46,418 nt of DNA from Actinomycetes bacterium (GTDB lineage Bacteria > Actinomycetota > Acidimicrobiia > Acidimicrobiales > RAAP-2). The stretch lies in assembly GCA_021791845.1 (NCBI GenBank), contig JAJYVT010000020.1, positions 1-46,418 of the forward strand, in the 5' to 3' direction. Shown piece by piece: positions 1-7,932 of the stretch. Below the pieces are notes generated by a model that was not told the origin of the DNA, searched no databases, and saw only the letters and a program-made list of their open reading frames with translations. The stretch's first letter is position 1. Each line of letters starts with the position of its first letter. The position numbers and the translations under genes are program-made.

Positions 1-373
1 CCTGGTCCGACCGGGCGTCGGCGGTGAGGACCCGCCCCGCGCGGTGGTCCACCACGATGTCGATGGGCTCGACCCCCACCGGGATTGTGGCGACGACCTT
101 GGCGTGCTCGAGGTCCACCACCGCCACCGCGTTCGACCGGGAGCAGGAGACGTAGGCCAGCCCCGTCCGGCGGTCGACCACCACGCCCTCGGGATCGAGC
201 CCGACGGGCACCTCCGCCAGCACGGCGTAGGGCACGGGGCCCGTGCCGGTGATCCGGCAGCTCGGCCCGCTCGCCACGATGGCCACGCCGTCGGCGCCGA
301 TCGCTCGCTCCACGTCCTCCTCGACGCCCGACGCGTCGTCCATCTCGTCCGGGTCGGCCGGTACCGCCTGCAT
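1..373 (-). CDS. YVTN-type beta-propeller repeat protein, N-terminal part
   Basis: This is the first 124 codons of a leftward gene that leaves the window at base 1. The start is ATG at 373, preceded by a strong Shine-Dalgarno sequence (GAAAGGAG) a few bases upstream. The translation shows successive beta-propeller blade motifs of the YVTN/lactonase type: PEGVVVDRRTGLAYVS, then NAVAVVDLEHAKVVATIPVG, then PIDIVVDHRAGRVLTADA. There is no signal peptide; the first 30 residues are acidic and hydrophilic. The family is a structural scaffold and its substrate cannot be inferred. It is divergent from selA, with 114 bases between the two start codons. Confidence 0.72.
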   Translation of the reverse strand, partial: MQAVPADPDEMDDASGVEEDVERAIGADGVAIVASGPSCRITGTGPVPYAVLAEVPVGLDPEGVVVDRRTGLAYVSCSRSNAVAVVDLEHAKVVATIPVGVEPIDIVVDHRAGRVLTADARSDQ

Positions 374-487
374 CCGTTCTCCTTTCCTGCCCATGGGTGG
401 CTACCCGGCCTTTGCCGGTTGGAACCACAGGCGGCAGTCGGCCCGAGGCGGGCTGCCGGCGCGCCACGGGTGTGGCCGGAGCATGCT

Positions 488-1846
488 ATGGCAATGGCAA
501 TGGACGTGCGGCCCCCTTCCGTCGACGTGCTCGCCCGCTCGATCGCCGACGTCCCCTTGCCCCACCCCATGCTCGTGGAGGCGGCGCGGGACGCCATCGC
601 CGCCGGAGACCCGGCCTCCGCCCGGTCGCGGGCCGAGCGGAGGGCCCGCGGCCTGCTGCGACCGGTGGTGAACGCGACCGGCGTCCTGCTCCACACCAAC
701 CTCGGGCGTGCCCCGGTCGGCCACCACCAGGCGCCCGCGGCCTGGAACCTCGAGCTCGACCTGGAGAGCGGCAGCCGGGGGTCCCGCCGCAGCCACGCCG
801 CGGCCCTCGTGGCGCTGGCGGCCGGCGCCGAGGACGCGCTCGTCGTCAACAACGGCGCCGGGGCGCTGCTCCTGGCCCTCTCGGTGGTGGCCGGGGGCCG
901 GCCCGTCGTCGTGAGCCGGGGCGAACTGGTGGAGATCGGGGGCGGCTTCCGGGTGCCCGAGGTGTGCGCGCTCTCCGGCGCGCCGATGGTCGAGGTCGGC
1001 ACGACCAACCGGACCCGGCTCGCCGACTACGAGGCCGCGGTGTCCGCCGCCGCGGGTGCCACCGCCACCGAGGGTGCGGGTGCGATCTTGAAGGTCCACC
1101 CCTCGAACTTCCGGGTCCAGGGGTTCACCCAGTCGGTCCCGGTCGAGCAGCTGGCGGACCTGGGGCCGCCCGTGGTAGCCGACCTCGGGTCGGGCCTGCT
1201 GGACGAGCGCGCCCCCTGGCTGGACGGCCCGCCGCCGCCGTGGCTGGCCGGCGAGCCCGCCGCCCGCCAGACGCTCGCCGCCGGCGCGGCGCTGGTCACG
1301 TTCTCGGGCGACAAGCTGCTCGGTGGGCCGCAGGCGGGCGTGATCGCCGGCCGCGCCGACCTCGTGGCCGCCTGCGCCCGGCACCCCTTGGCCCGCGCCC
1401 TGCGGCCCGGGGGGCTCGTCCTGGCCGCCCTGCAGGAGACGATGCTCGCCTACCTGCGTCGGGACGGGCGGGCGATCCCGTTCTGGCGCATGGCGACCGC
1501 CTCCGAGTCGGAGCTGGAGCGCCGGGCGGAGGCGGTGGCCGCGGCCGTGACCGGTGCCGGCGCCCGAGCGGCCGCGGTCCGGTGCCTCGCCGTGGCCGGC
1601 GGCGGGTCGGTGCCGGGACTGGGGATCCCCTCGGCCGGCGTGGCCGTCGACGGGGACCTGCGTGCTGCCTTGCGCCGGCACGAGCCTCCGGTGATCGCCC
1701 GGATGGAGGGCGGGCGGACGCTCTGTGACCTGCGAAGTGTGGACCCGGCGATGGACCCGGTGCTGGCGGAGGCCCTGGCCGCCGCCCTCGGGGGGCGACT
1801 CGAGGGCGGCCCCAGCCGTGCCCTCGCCGAGGGCCGGGGAAGGTAA
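488..1846 (+). CDS. selA: L-seryl-tRNA(Sec) selenium transferase SelA
   Basis: The product (452 aa) is a PLP enzyme that converts seryl-tRNA(Sec) to selenocysteyl-tRNA(Sec) with selenophosphate. The SelA signature is clear: the N-terminal PPSVDVLARS region, NATGVLLHTNLGRAP, VVNNGAGALLLAL, and the PLP-lysine motif SGDKLLGGPQAG, with the lysine at about residue 276. Length is close to the usual 460 aa. Three in-frame ATG codons (488, 494, 500) lie together; 488 is chosen because GGAG at 478-481 is six bases upstream. The reading frame is open back to base 44, but the upstream part has no SelA similarity. It is the first gene of selA-selB-selD-selC, with selB eight bases downstream. Confidence 0.95.
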   Translation: MAMAMDVRPPSVDVLARSIADVPLPHPMLVEAARDAIAAGDPASARSRAERRARGLLRPVVNATGVLLHTNLGRAPVGHHQAPAAWNLELDLESGSRGSRRSHAAALVALAAGAEDALVVNNGAGALLLALSVVAGGRPVVVSRGELVEIGGGFRVPEVCALSGAPMVEVGTTNRTRLADYEAAVSAAAGATATEGAGAILKVHPSNFRVQGFTQSVPVEQLADLGPPVVADLGSGLLDERAPWLDGPPPPWLAGEPAARQTLAAGAALVTFSGDKLLGGPQAGVIAGRADLVAACARHPLARALRPGGLVLAALQETMLAYLRRDGRAIPFWRMATASESELERRAEAVAAAVTGAGARAAAVRCLAVAGGGSVPGLGIPSAGVAVDGDLRAALRRHEPPVIARMEGGRTLCDLRSVDPAMDPVLAEALAAALGGRLEGGPSRALAEGRGR

Positions 1847-1854
1847 CGCCTCCG

Positions 1855-3687
1855 GTGCACGTCGTCGCCACCGCCGGCCATGTCGACCACGGGAAGTCCA
1901 CGTTGGTGCGCGCCCTCACGGGGATGGACCCCGACCGGCTGGCCGAGGAGAAGGCCCGGGGCCTCACCATCGACCTCGGGTTCGCCTGGTCCACCTTGCC
2001 GTCGGGCCGGGACGTCGCCTTCGTGGACGTGCCCGGCCACGTGCGCTTCGTGAAGAACATGCTGGCCGGCGTGGGAGCGGTCGACGCCTGCCTCTTCGTG
2101 GTCGACGCCACCGAGGGCTGGAAGCCCCAGTCCGAGGAGCACCTGCGGATCCTCGACCTCCTGGGCGTGGGCCACGCCGTGGTCGCGCTCACGAGGGCCG
2201 CAGGCCCCGCCTCCGGGTCGCCCGAGCACGCCGAGCTCATGGAGCTGGCCCGCATGGAGGTGGAGGAGCGGCTGGCCGGCACCGTCCTCGAGGCCGCGTC
2301 GATCGTGCCCGTCGACGCCCCCGCCGGGCTGGGGCTGGACGCGCTCACCCGTGCGCTCGACGAGATGCTGGCGGGGACGCCGACGGCAGCCGATCGGGGC
2401 CGGCCCCGCCTGTGGATCGACCGGAGCTTCGTCCTGCGGGGCACCGGGACGGTCGTGACCGGGACGCTCACCGGCGGCTCCCTCGCCGTCGGCGAACGGC
2501 TCGACGTGGTGCCCGGACCGCCTCCGTCGTTCGAGCCTCGGCCCGTGCGGGTGCGGGGACTCCAGACCCATCTTCGCAGCGTGGACGTCATCGGTCCGGG
2601 CCACCGGGTGGCCGTCAACGTGACCGGGGTGGCCCAGGGGGACCGCGGCGCCACCCGCCGCGAGGACCTGGTGCGGGGGGCGGCCTTGGTCCGGACCCTG
2701 CAGTGGGAGCCCACCACCGTGTTCGACGCCAGTCTGACCCTGCTCTCGGCGGCACCCGCTCCGGTCGGCCGCCACGGCCGGGGCGCCTTCCACGCCTACG
2801 TGGGATCGGGCGAGCACCCGGTCCGGGTCCGGGTCCTCGGCGCGGACGAGATCGGGCCCGGCGAGACCGGCTGCGTGCGGCTCCGCCTCGCCACCGCCCT
2901 CCCGCTCCTGCCCGGGGACCGCTACGTCCTGCGGGACGCCGGCCGGTCGGCCACCATCGGCGGCGGCATGATCCTGGACGTCGCCCCGGTCCTTCGGCCG
3001 TCCAAGGCCAGCCCGGACCGCTCGGTGGACCGGGTGGTGGCCGAGCGCGGCTGGGTCGACGTGGACCTGCTGGAGCGCTTGACCGGCGAGCGGCGGACCG
3101 CAACCGTGGCCAGCCGCTGGGTCGTGGACCCTGCGGCCCTCGAGGGGGCGACGGCCGTCCTGCGGGCTCGGGTGCTCGACGCAGGCCCGCTCGGCATGGA
3201 CGTGGGGGAGCTCGACGAGCGGAGCCGGGCCGTCCTGGGCGAGCTGGTGCGAGCGGGCGACGTCACCCTGGACGGCGGGCGGGCCGTGGGTGCGACGCAC
3301 GCCGCCTCGGGACGGGCCGCCGCCGCGTTGGCCGGGCACCCCTTCCTCCAGGCCCTGGAGGCGTCGCCGTTCGCGCCCCCGGACCCGGCGGCCTTGGGCG
3401 TCGACCGCTCGGAGCTGGGGCACCTGGTGCGCTCCGGGCTCGTCGTCGAGCGCGACGGGCACTACTTCTCGGCCGACGCCGTCGCCCGGGCGGCCGACCT
3501 GGTGGCCGCGCTCCTCCGGGACCATCCCGACGGGGTTACGGTGTCCTCGGTGCGGACCGCCCTCGGCAGCACCCGCAAGCACGTGGTGCCGTTGCTGGCG
3601 CTCCTCGACGCGCGCGGCGTCACCCGGCGGCGGGGAGACCTCCGGATCGGCGGCCCACGCCTCCCGGCCTCCACGGGGGGCGCATGA
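1855..3687 (+). CDS. selB: Selenocysteine-specific elongation factor SelB
   Basis: The product (610 aa) is the GTPase that brings selenocysteyl-tRNA(Sec) to UGA codons marked by a SECIS hairpin. It starts with GTG, eight bases after selA. Visible parts are the P-loop GHVDHGKST (8-16), the RGLTIDLGFAW switch region (35-45), DVPGH (58-62), an EF-Tu-like beta-barrel region including RGTGTVVTGTLTGGSLAVGE, and C-terminal winged helices ending in a block with GSTRKHVVPLLALLD that is typical of the SECIS-binding end. One oddity: the G4 motif, normally [N/T]KxD, reads TRAA at 113-116, so both the lysine and the guanine-reading aspartate are replaced. The gene overlaps selD by ATGA. Confidence 0.94.
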   Translation: MHVVATAGHVDHGKSTLVRALTGMDPDRLAEEKARGLTIDLGFAWSTLPSGRDVAFVDVPGHVRFVKNMLAGVGAVDACLFVVDATEGWKPQSEEHLRILDLLGVGHAVVALTRAAGPASGSPEHAELMELARMEVEERLAGTVLEAASIVPVDAPAGLGLDALTRALDEMLAGTPTAADRGRPRLWIDRSFVLRGTGTVVTGTLTGGSLAVGERLDVVPGPPPSFEPRPVRVRGLQTHLRSVDVIGPGHRVAVNVTGVAQGDRGATRREDLVRGAALVRTLQWEPTTVFDASLTLLSAAPAPVGRHGRGAFHAYVGSGEHPVRVRVLGADEIGPGETGCVRLRLATALPLLPGDRYVLRDAGRSATIGGGMILDVAPVLRPSKASPDRSVDRVVAERGWVDVDLLERLTGERRTATVASRWVVDPAALEGATAVLRARVLDAGPLGMDVGELDERSRAVLGELVRAGDVTLDGGRAVGATHAASGRAAAALAGHPFLQALEASPFAPPDPAALGVDRSELGHLVRSGLVVERDGHYFSADAVARAADLVAALLRDHPDGVTVSSVRTALGSTRKHVVPLLALLDARGVTRRRGDLRIGGPRLPASTGGA

Positions 3688-4694
3688 TCCGCCTCACCCA
3701 GACGGCGCCCGGCGGCGGCTGCTCGTGCAAGGTGGCGCCGGGAACGCTCGAGCGGCTCCTGGCCGCCGCCGGCTCGGGGATCGGCGTCGTGGCCACGGCC
3801 CGGGCCGCTTCGTCGGGTCCGGACCTCGTGTGCGGCACCGAGCACGGCGACGACGCCGCGGTCGTCCGCCTCGACGGCAACCGCGGCATCGTGAGCACCA
3901 CCGACTTCTTCCCGCCCGTGGTGGACGACGCCTTCGACTGGGGCCGGATCGCAGCCGCCAACGCCCTCTCCGACGTCTACGCCATGGGCGGCGAGCCACT
4001 GGTGGCCCTGAGCCTGCTCGCCTGGCCCGTCGACGAGCTCCCCGAGGAGCTGGCGGTCGAGGTCCTGCGAGGCGGCCAGGTCGTGGCGACGGAGGCGGCG
4101 TGCCCGATCGCCGGCGGCCACTCGATCACCGACACCACGCCCAAGTACGGGCTGGCGGTGACCGGCACGGTGGACCTCGACCACCTGCTGCGGAACGACG
4201 CCGCCAGGCCCGGGGACCCGCTCTCGCTCACCAAGCCGCTCGGGGTGGGCCTGCTGAACGCCCGGCACAAGGCGACGGGGGAGCGGTTCGACGAGGCGGT
4301 CGCGGTGATGGCCACGCTCAACCGGGACGCCGCCCGTGCCGCCGTTGCCGCCGGCGTCCGCGCCGCCACCGACATCACCGGCTTCGGGCTCTTGGGCCAC
4401 CTCTTCAAGATGGCTCGGGCGAGCGGCGTGGGGGCGGTGGTGGACGCCGCGGCGGTGCCCTACCTCGACGGCGCTCGCCGTGCCCTGGCCGACGGGTTCG
4501 TGCCCGGCGGGTCGCTGCGGAACCTGGAGTGGGTGCGGCCGCACCTCGAGTCGAAGGCGGCCGACGACGAGTTGGTGCTGCTGGCGGACGCGCAGACCTC
4601 GGGGGGCCTGCTCGTCGCCGGTGAGATCCCCGGCGCGCCCGTGGTCGGCGAGGTCGTGGCCGCTGGGGACGGGCCCCTGCTCCGGGTGCGCTGA
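3684..4694 (+). CDS. selD: Selenide, water dikinase (selenophosphate synthetase) SelD
   Basis: The product (336 aa) makes selenophosphate from selenide and ATP, the selenium donor for SelA. The start is the ATG at 3684, overlapping the selB stop by four bases. The N-terminal glycine-rich catalytic loop reads GGGCSCK. Cys13 and Lys16 match the catalytic Cys17 and Lys20 of the E. coli enzyme, so this is the cysteine form, not a selenoprotein. Further family motifs are HGDDAAVVRL, STTDFFPPVVDD, NALSDVYAMGG, AGGHSITDTTPKYGLAVTG and ATDITGFGLLGHL. Translation is probably coupled to selB. Confidence 0.95.
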   Translation: MIRLTQTAPGGGCSCKVAPGTLERLLAAAGSGIGVVATARAASSGPDLVCGTEHGDDAAVVRLDGNRGIVSTTDFFPPVVDDAFDWGRIAAANALSDVYAMGGEPLVALSLLAWPVDELPEELAVEVLRGGQVVATEAACPIAGGHSITDTTPKYGLAVTGTVDLDHLLRNDAARPGDPLSLTKPLGVGLLNARHKATGERFDEAVAVMATLNRDAARAAVAAGVRAATDITGFGLLGHLFKMARASGVGAVVDAAAVPYLDGARRALADGFVPGGSLRNLEWVRPHLESKAADDELVLLADAQTSGGLLVAGEIPGAPVVGEVVAAGDGPLLRVR

Positions 4695-4744
4695 CCCGCT
4701 CGACGATTGTGCCTCGGGGCCGGCCCGTCGGTAGTGTCGCCCGC

Positions 4745-4840
4745 GGAGGTGTCCAGGCGCCTGGTGGGCCTCCCCGCCTTCAAAGCGGGTGGGACGGGTA
4801 GACCCCGTCCGGCGGGTTCGATTCCCGTCCACCTCCGCCA
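4745..4840 (+). tRNA. selC: tRNA-Sec (anticodon UCA)
   Basis: The 96-base gene includes an encoded CCA end (4838-4840). Acceptor stem GGAGGTG (4745-4751) pairs with CACCTCC (4830-4836), followed by a G discriminator. The eighth acceptor pair expected for bacterial tRNA-Sec would be T-C here, a mismatch. The anticodon arm CCCGC-CTTCAAA-GCGGG puts TCA at 4780-4782. A long variable arm (GGACGGG with CCCGTCC) and a T arm GCGGG-TTCGATT-CCCGT follow. These features and the position after selA-selB-selD identify it. The 3' half of an antisense GNAT gene overlaps bases 4780-4840. Confidence 0.95.
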
Positions 4841-5421
4841 ATCCGACGCGCGCCCCGCCTCGGGGCCGGACCGACCTCCCGGCGCACGATCCACGCGTGC
4901 TTGCCCACCTGGCGGCCGCGCGTGAAGCCGTGCTGCTCGAACAGCTCGACCGTCGCGCTGAAGAGGAACCGCCCCTGGGCCTCCCGGCCGGCGGTCGTCT
5001 CGGAGATCGCCTCGACGGTGCCGCCGCCGGCGGCGGCGATCTGCGCCAGCGCGCCTTCGAGGGCGGCGCGGGCGACCCCCTGGCCCCGGTGCCGCTTGTC
5101 GACGAAGATGCAGGTGATCCGCCACCGGGCCGGTGGCGGCGGGTCCTGGTCGTAGGCGCGGCGGTGCCTGAGGGCGAGCTCCTCGGGGCTGCCGTACTGG
5201 CACCAGCCCTGGGCCAGCCCCGCTGTGTCGAGCACCAGCGCGGCATGCGCCTCTCCCGAGCGAACGAGCGCCTCCTTCAGGGTGCGGGGGTCGCTCACGC
5301 CGCGTCGGTAGGCCGTGTGGAAGGCGATGCACCAGCACCCGCCGTAGATGCCGTTGTTCCGTTCCACCAGGTCGGCGAAGGCGTCCCACGTGGAGGCGTC
5401 GAGCGGTCGGACGGTCGGCAC
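4780..5421 (-). CDS. GNAT-family N-acetyltransferase with run-on C-terminus into selC
   Basis: The product (213 aa) carries the acetyl-CoA-binding signature of the GNAT fold: IFVDKRHRGQGVARAALEGA (R-x-x-G-x-G/A). The substrate is unknown. The start is GTG at 5421, two bases past the stop of the upstream alpha/beta hydrolase gene, so the two form one transcription unit. By family comparison the domain should end near FTRGRQVGKHAWIVRREV. Here no stop follows, and about 30 extra residues, rich in Gly and Arg, are read through the antisense strand of the tRNA-Sec gene. The TGA stop at 4782-4780 is the complement of the UCA anticodon. The tail is therefore probably a consequence of a lost stop codon. 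Confidence 0.82.
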   Translation of the reverse strand: MPTVRPLDASTWDAFADLVERNNGIYGGCWCIAFHTAYRRGVSDPRTLKEALVRSGEAHAALVLDTAGLAQGWCQYGSPEELALRHRRAYDQDPPPPARWRITCIFVDKRHRGQGVARAALEGALAQIAAAGGGTVEAISETTAGREAQGRFLFSATVELFEQHGFTRGRQVGKHAWIVRREVGPAPRRGARRIGGGGRESNPPDGVYPSHPL

Positions 5422-5423
5422 GG

Positions 5424-6110
5424 TCAGGCGCCGGCGAGCCCGGCCAGCAGGCCGGCCAGCGTGGCGGGACAGGTGATCATCGGCCAGTGGCCCGAGTCGA
5501 TGTCGGCGAAGTCCAGGTGGCGTGCCCGGGCGACCTCGGGCAGCTCGCCCGCTTCGAGCCACGCACGTGCCTGCGCCGGGGAGAACTCCGGGCAGACGAG
5601 GGTGACCGGCACGTCGTAGCGCCGGTCGTCGCGCAGGTGCACGACGCCTCTCGCCACCCCCTCGGGGACGGGGATGGCGGCCGCCGACATGGCCCGGCGC
5701 TGCTCCTCGCTCAGGTCGTCGGCGTCCGGGCCCTCGAACGGTTCCCATCCCGGGAACGCCATCGCGCCGTCCACGAGGGGGAAGAAGTCGGCGTAGCGCT
5801 CCCCGTCGGCCCGGGGGAACCCGCCGATCAGGGCCGCCCGGGCCACGGCGCCGGGGCGGGCGTCGGCCGCCATCCAGGCCAGCGTGCAGGCGGCCGAGTG
5901 GCCGACGACGAGCACCGGCCCGGTGGCGGCGGCGTCGACGGCATCCAGCACCGCGGCGTGCTGGTCCTCGAGCGTGGCGGCCACCGGGGGCGCCCCCTGG
6001 CCGGGCAGCCTGACGGCGAGGGGGCGATGGCCCAGGGACCCGAGGCGCGACGCGACCGGGTCCCAGACGGAGGCGTCGAGCCACAGGCCGGCAAGCAGGA
6101 TGATGTCCAT
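5424..6110 (-). CDS. Alpha/beta hydrolase
   Basis: The product (228 aa) is a compact alpha/beta-hydrolase-fold protein. The N-terminal strand MDIILLAGLWLDASVWDPV forms the oxyanion region, the nucleophile elbow is GHSAA inside VLVVGHSAACTLAWM, and the likely catalytic histidine is in DIDSGHWPM near the C-terminus. It resembles small esterase or haloperoxidase-like proteins; the substrate cannot be told. The start is ATG at 6110. It has no Shine-Dalgarno sequence, which suggests a leaderless or near-leaderless transcript. It is divergent from the WYL regulator gene 70 bases away, which makes it the natural candidate for control by that protein. Confidence 0.85.
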   Translation of the reverse strand: MDIILLAGLWLDASVWDPVASRLGSLGHRPLAVRLPGQGAPPVAATLEDQHAAVLDAVDAAATGPVLVVGHSAACTLAWMAADARPGAVARAALIGGFPRADGERYADFFPLVDGAMAFPGWEPFEGPDADDLSEEQRRAMSAAAIPVPEGVARGVVHLRDDRRYDVPVTLVCPEFSPAQARAWLEAGELPEVARARHLDFADIDSGHWPMITCPATLAGLLAGLAGA

Positions 6111-6144
6111 GGAAGCGACGGTAGAGCCGATACCGGACGATCGG

Positions 6145-6179
6145 CTTCCGGTTCCAGAGAATTCTTCTACGCTGGCCGG
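6145..6179 (+). promoter_or_regulatory. Candidate leaderless promoter of the WYL regulator gene
   Basis: A TACGCT hexamer at 6168-6173 resembles a -10 box and sits six bases before the GTG at 6180. A CTTCCG/TTCCGG hexamer about 17 bases further upstream could be the -35 box. There is no Shine-Dalgarno sequence, so transcription would begin at or next to the start codon. This is motif matching by eye only. Confidence 0.35.
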
Positions 6180-7211
6180 GTGACGGCGGCAGGCTCCCCG
6201 GAGGCCGCGCCCAGCCCCACGGCCCGGGCGCTCCAGACGCTCGAGATGCTCCAGCTCCGGCCGGGGACGACCGCCGGCCAGCTCGCGGCCCGTCTCGGGG
6301 TGACCGAGCGGGCGGCTCGCCGGTACGTGGCGGTGCTGCGGGAGGCCGGGATCGACGTCGAGTCCGCGAGGGGTCGCTACGGCGGCTACCGGCTCGGGCG
6401 GGGAACGCGGCTCCCTCCGGTCGTGTTCACCCAGGACGAAGCGCTGGCCCTGGTCATGGCCGTGCTCGAGGCCCACCCGGCGGCCACCGGCGCCGGCGAG
6501 CTGGCCGGCTCGGCGCTCGGCAAGGTCATCCGGGCGCTCCCGGCCGACGTCGGCCGCCAGGCGGCGGCCCTTCGAGCGCACGCCGCGGCGGCGCCGGACC
6601 GCAACGCCGCCCACCCCGATCCCGCCGTCACCAGCGCGCTCGTGGTCGCCGTCGCCGACCGGCGCACCGTCCGGCTCCGGTACCGAAGCCCAGCGCAGCA
6701 GCAGCGAGGGCCGGAGCCGGACCGGGATCAGCGGCGGGAGTGGGAGCCCGAGGTCGACCCGTGGGCGGTGGTGGTCCGGCACGGGCGCTGGTACCTGCTC
6801 TGCTGGTCGAACCGTGCCGGGGCGGTCCGCAGCTACCGCGTCGACCGGGTCGGCGCGGTGGAGCCCACCGGGCGCACGTTCACGCCGCCCGACGGGCTCG
6901 ACCCGGTGGCGACGCTCGAGGAGAGCCTGGGCCACGGCTGGGCCTTCCCCACCCGGGTGGTGTTCGAGGCGCCGCCGTCGGAGCTGGCACCCTGGGTCCG
7001 GCCGCCGATGGGGCGCCTCGAGGCGCACCCCGACGGCTGCGTGCTCGTGGGGAGCACCGGCAACCCGTCCATGTACGCCCAGGAGTGGCTGGCGACCGTG
7101 CCGTTCGCCTTCCGGGTGGAGGGAGGCGACGAGCTGCGAGCCGCCGTCGCCGTGCTGGCGGCGCGGTGTGCGGCCGCGGTGGCACCCGGCTCGCGGCCCG
7201 CCGCCACCTGA
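6180..7211 (+). CDS. WYL-domain transcriptional regulator
   Basis: The product (343 aa) has an N-terminal HTH_11/DeoR-like helix-turn-helix (TTAGQLAARLGVTERAARRY) followed by the wing GGYRLGRGTRLPP. The central region leads into a WYL domain with VDPWAVVVRHGRWYLLCW and YRVDRVGAVEPTGRTF, then a C-terminal WCX-like extension. This order is usual for WYL regulators, which bind nucleic-acid or nucleotide ligands. The start is taken as GTG at 6180 because a promoter-like element ends just before it; the open frame extends further upstream without similarity. It is divergent from the alpha/beta hydrolase and GNAT pair and six bases upstream of the phosphoribosyltransferase. Confidence 0.88.
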   Translation: MTAAGSPEAAPSPTARALQTLEMLQLRPGTTAGQLAARLGVTERAARRYVAVLREAGIDVESARGRYGGYRLGRGTRLPPVVFTQDEALALVMAVLEAHPAATGAGELAGSALGKVIRALPADVGRQAAALRAHAAAAPDRNAAHPDPAVTSALVVAVADRRTVRLRYRSPAQQQRGPEPDRDQRREWEPEVDPWAVVVRHGRWYLLCWSNRAGAVRSYRVDRVGAVEPTGRTFTPPDGLDPVATLEESLGHGWAFPTRVVFEAPPSELAPWVRPPMGRLEAHPDGCVLVGSTGNPSMYAQEWLATVPFAFRVEGGDELRAAVAVLAARCAAAVAPGSRPAAT

Positions 7212-7217
7212 TCGGGC

Positions 7218-7898
7218 GTGCGCACCGTCCGCTCCGCCCTGCATTTGCGCGTGTGGCACCCGGACCGGCAGCATCGCGGCATCGACCACGAGCGGACCTA
7301 CCGAACCACCGTCGGATCGCAGACGGTCGACCTGCCGCTCGTGCAGGTGACGGACGACGTCACCATCGCGCTGCTCATCTGCGTCGACCTGGGGGTCGGC
7401 TTCTCGGAGGTCGCCGGGCGCGAGCTGGCCGAGTTGCTGCGCGACGCCGAGCCCGAGGTGGTGGTGTCGGTCGCCACCATGGGCATTCCCCTGGCCATCG
7501 AGGTGTCCCGGGCGCTCGGCATCGACGACTACGTGATCCTCCACAAGACGCCCAAGATCCACCTGGGGAACACCTGGGCCGAGCCGGTGCGCTCGATCAC
7601 CACCGGCGCCAACCAGACGCTGCGGCTCGACCCGTCCCGGGTGGACGCGGTGCACGGCCGCCGGGTGGCGGTGGTCGACGACGTGGTCTCGACCGGCGCC
7701 TCGTTGCGCGCCGCGCTGAGCCTCCTTCGGCGGGCCGGGGCCGAGCCGGTCGTGGTGGGCTCGTTCCTCATCGAGGGCCAGGAGTGGCGCCGCGCCCTCG
7801 GCCCGGACGCCGAGCTGGTCCGGTCCCTCGGCGCCATCCCCCTGTTCCGCGCCGCCCCCGACGGCAGCCTGACCGAGGACTGGACAGGCGCCGGCTGA
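7218..7898 (+). CDS. Phosphoribosyltransferase, adenine-PRT-like
   Basis: The product (226 aa) contains the type I phosphoribosyltransferase PRPP-binding signature VAVVDDVVSTGASL and a preceding substrate-loop region VSVATMGIPLAIEVSRALG. The family transfers a base on to PRPP, as in purine or pyrimidine salvage; regulatory, non-catalytic members such as PurR-like proteins also exist. The N-terminal 35 residues are longer than in adenine PRT. It starts with GTG, six bases after the WYL gene stop, so the two genes are likely co-transcribed. Which base is used cannot be seen. Confidence 0.82.
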   Translation: MRTVRSALHLRVWHPDRQHRGIDHERTYRTTVGSQTVDLPLVQVTDDVTIALLICVDLGVGFSEVAGRELAELLRDAEPEVVVSVATMGIPLAIEVSRALGIDDYVILHKTPKIHLGNTWAEPVRSITTGANQTLRLDPSRVDAVHGRRVAVVDDVVSTGASLRAALSLLRRAGAEPVVVGSFLIEGQEWRRALGPDAELVRSLGAIPLFRAAPDGSLTEDWTGAG

Positions 7899-7932
7899 GG
7901 CTGACGCGGCTCGCGACGGGAGAGGAGCCACC

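Noticed and set aside
374-487. Cobalamin or other riboswitch upstream of selA
   Set aside because: The GC-rich hairpin segments do not contain the conserved core of any riboswitch class I know.
401-1681. Long leftward open frame opposite selA
   Set aside because: It is a GC-rich shadow frame, full of Arg, Gly and Pro, with no motifs.
3684-4694. SelD as a selenoprotein
   Set aside because: The catalytic position is a plain TGC cysteine (GGGCSCK); there is no in-frame TGA.
4745-4840. Selenocysteine readthrough of the GNAT stop codon
   Set aside because: The stop is the complement of the tRNA anticodon by geometry; any frame antisense there meets a TGA, and what follows is noise.
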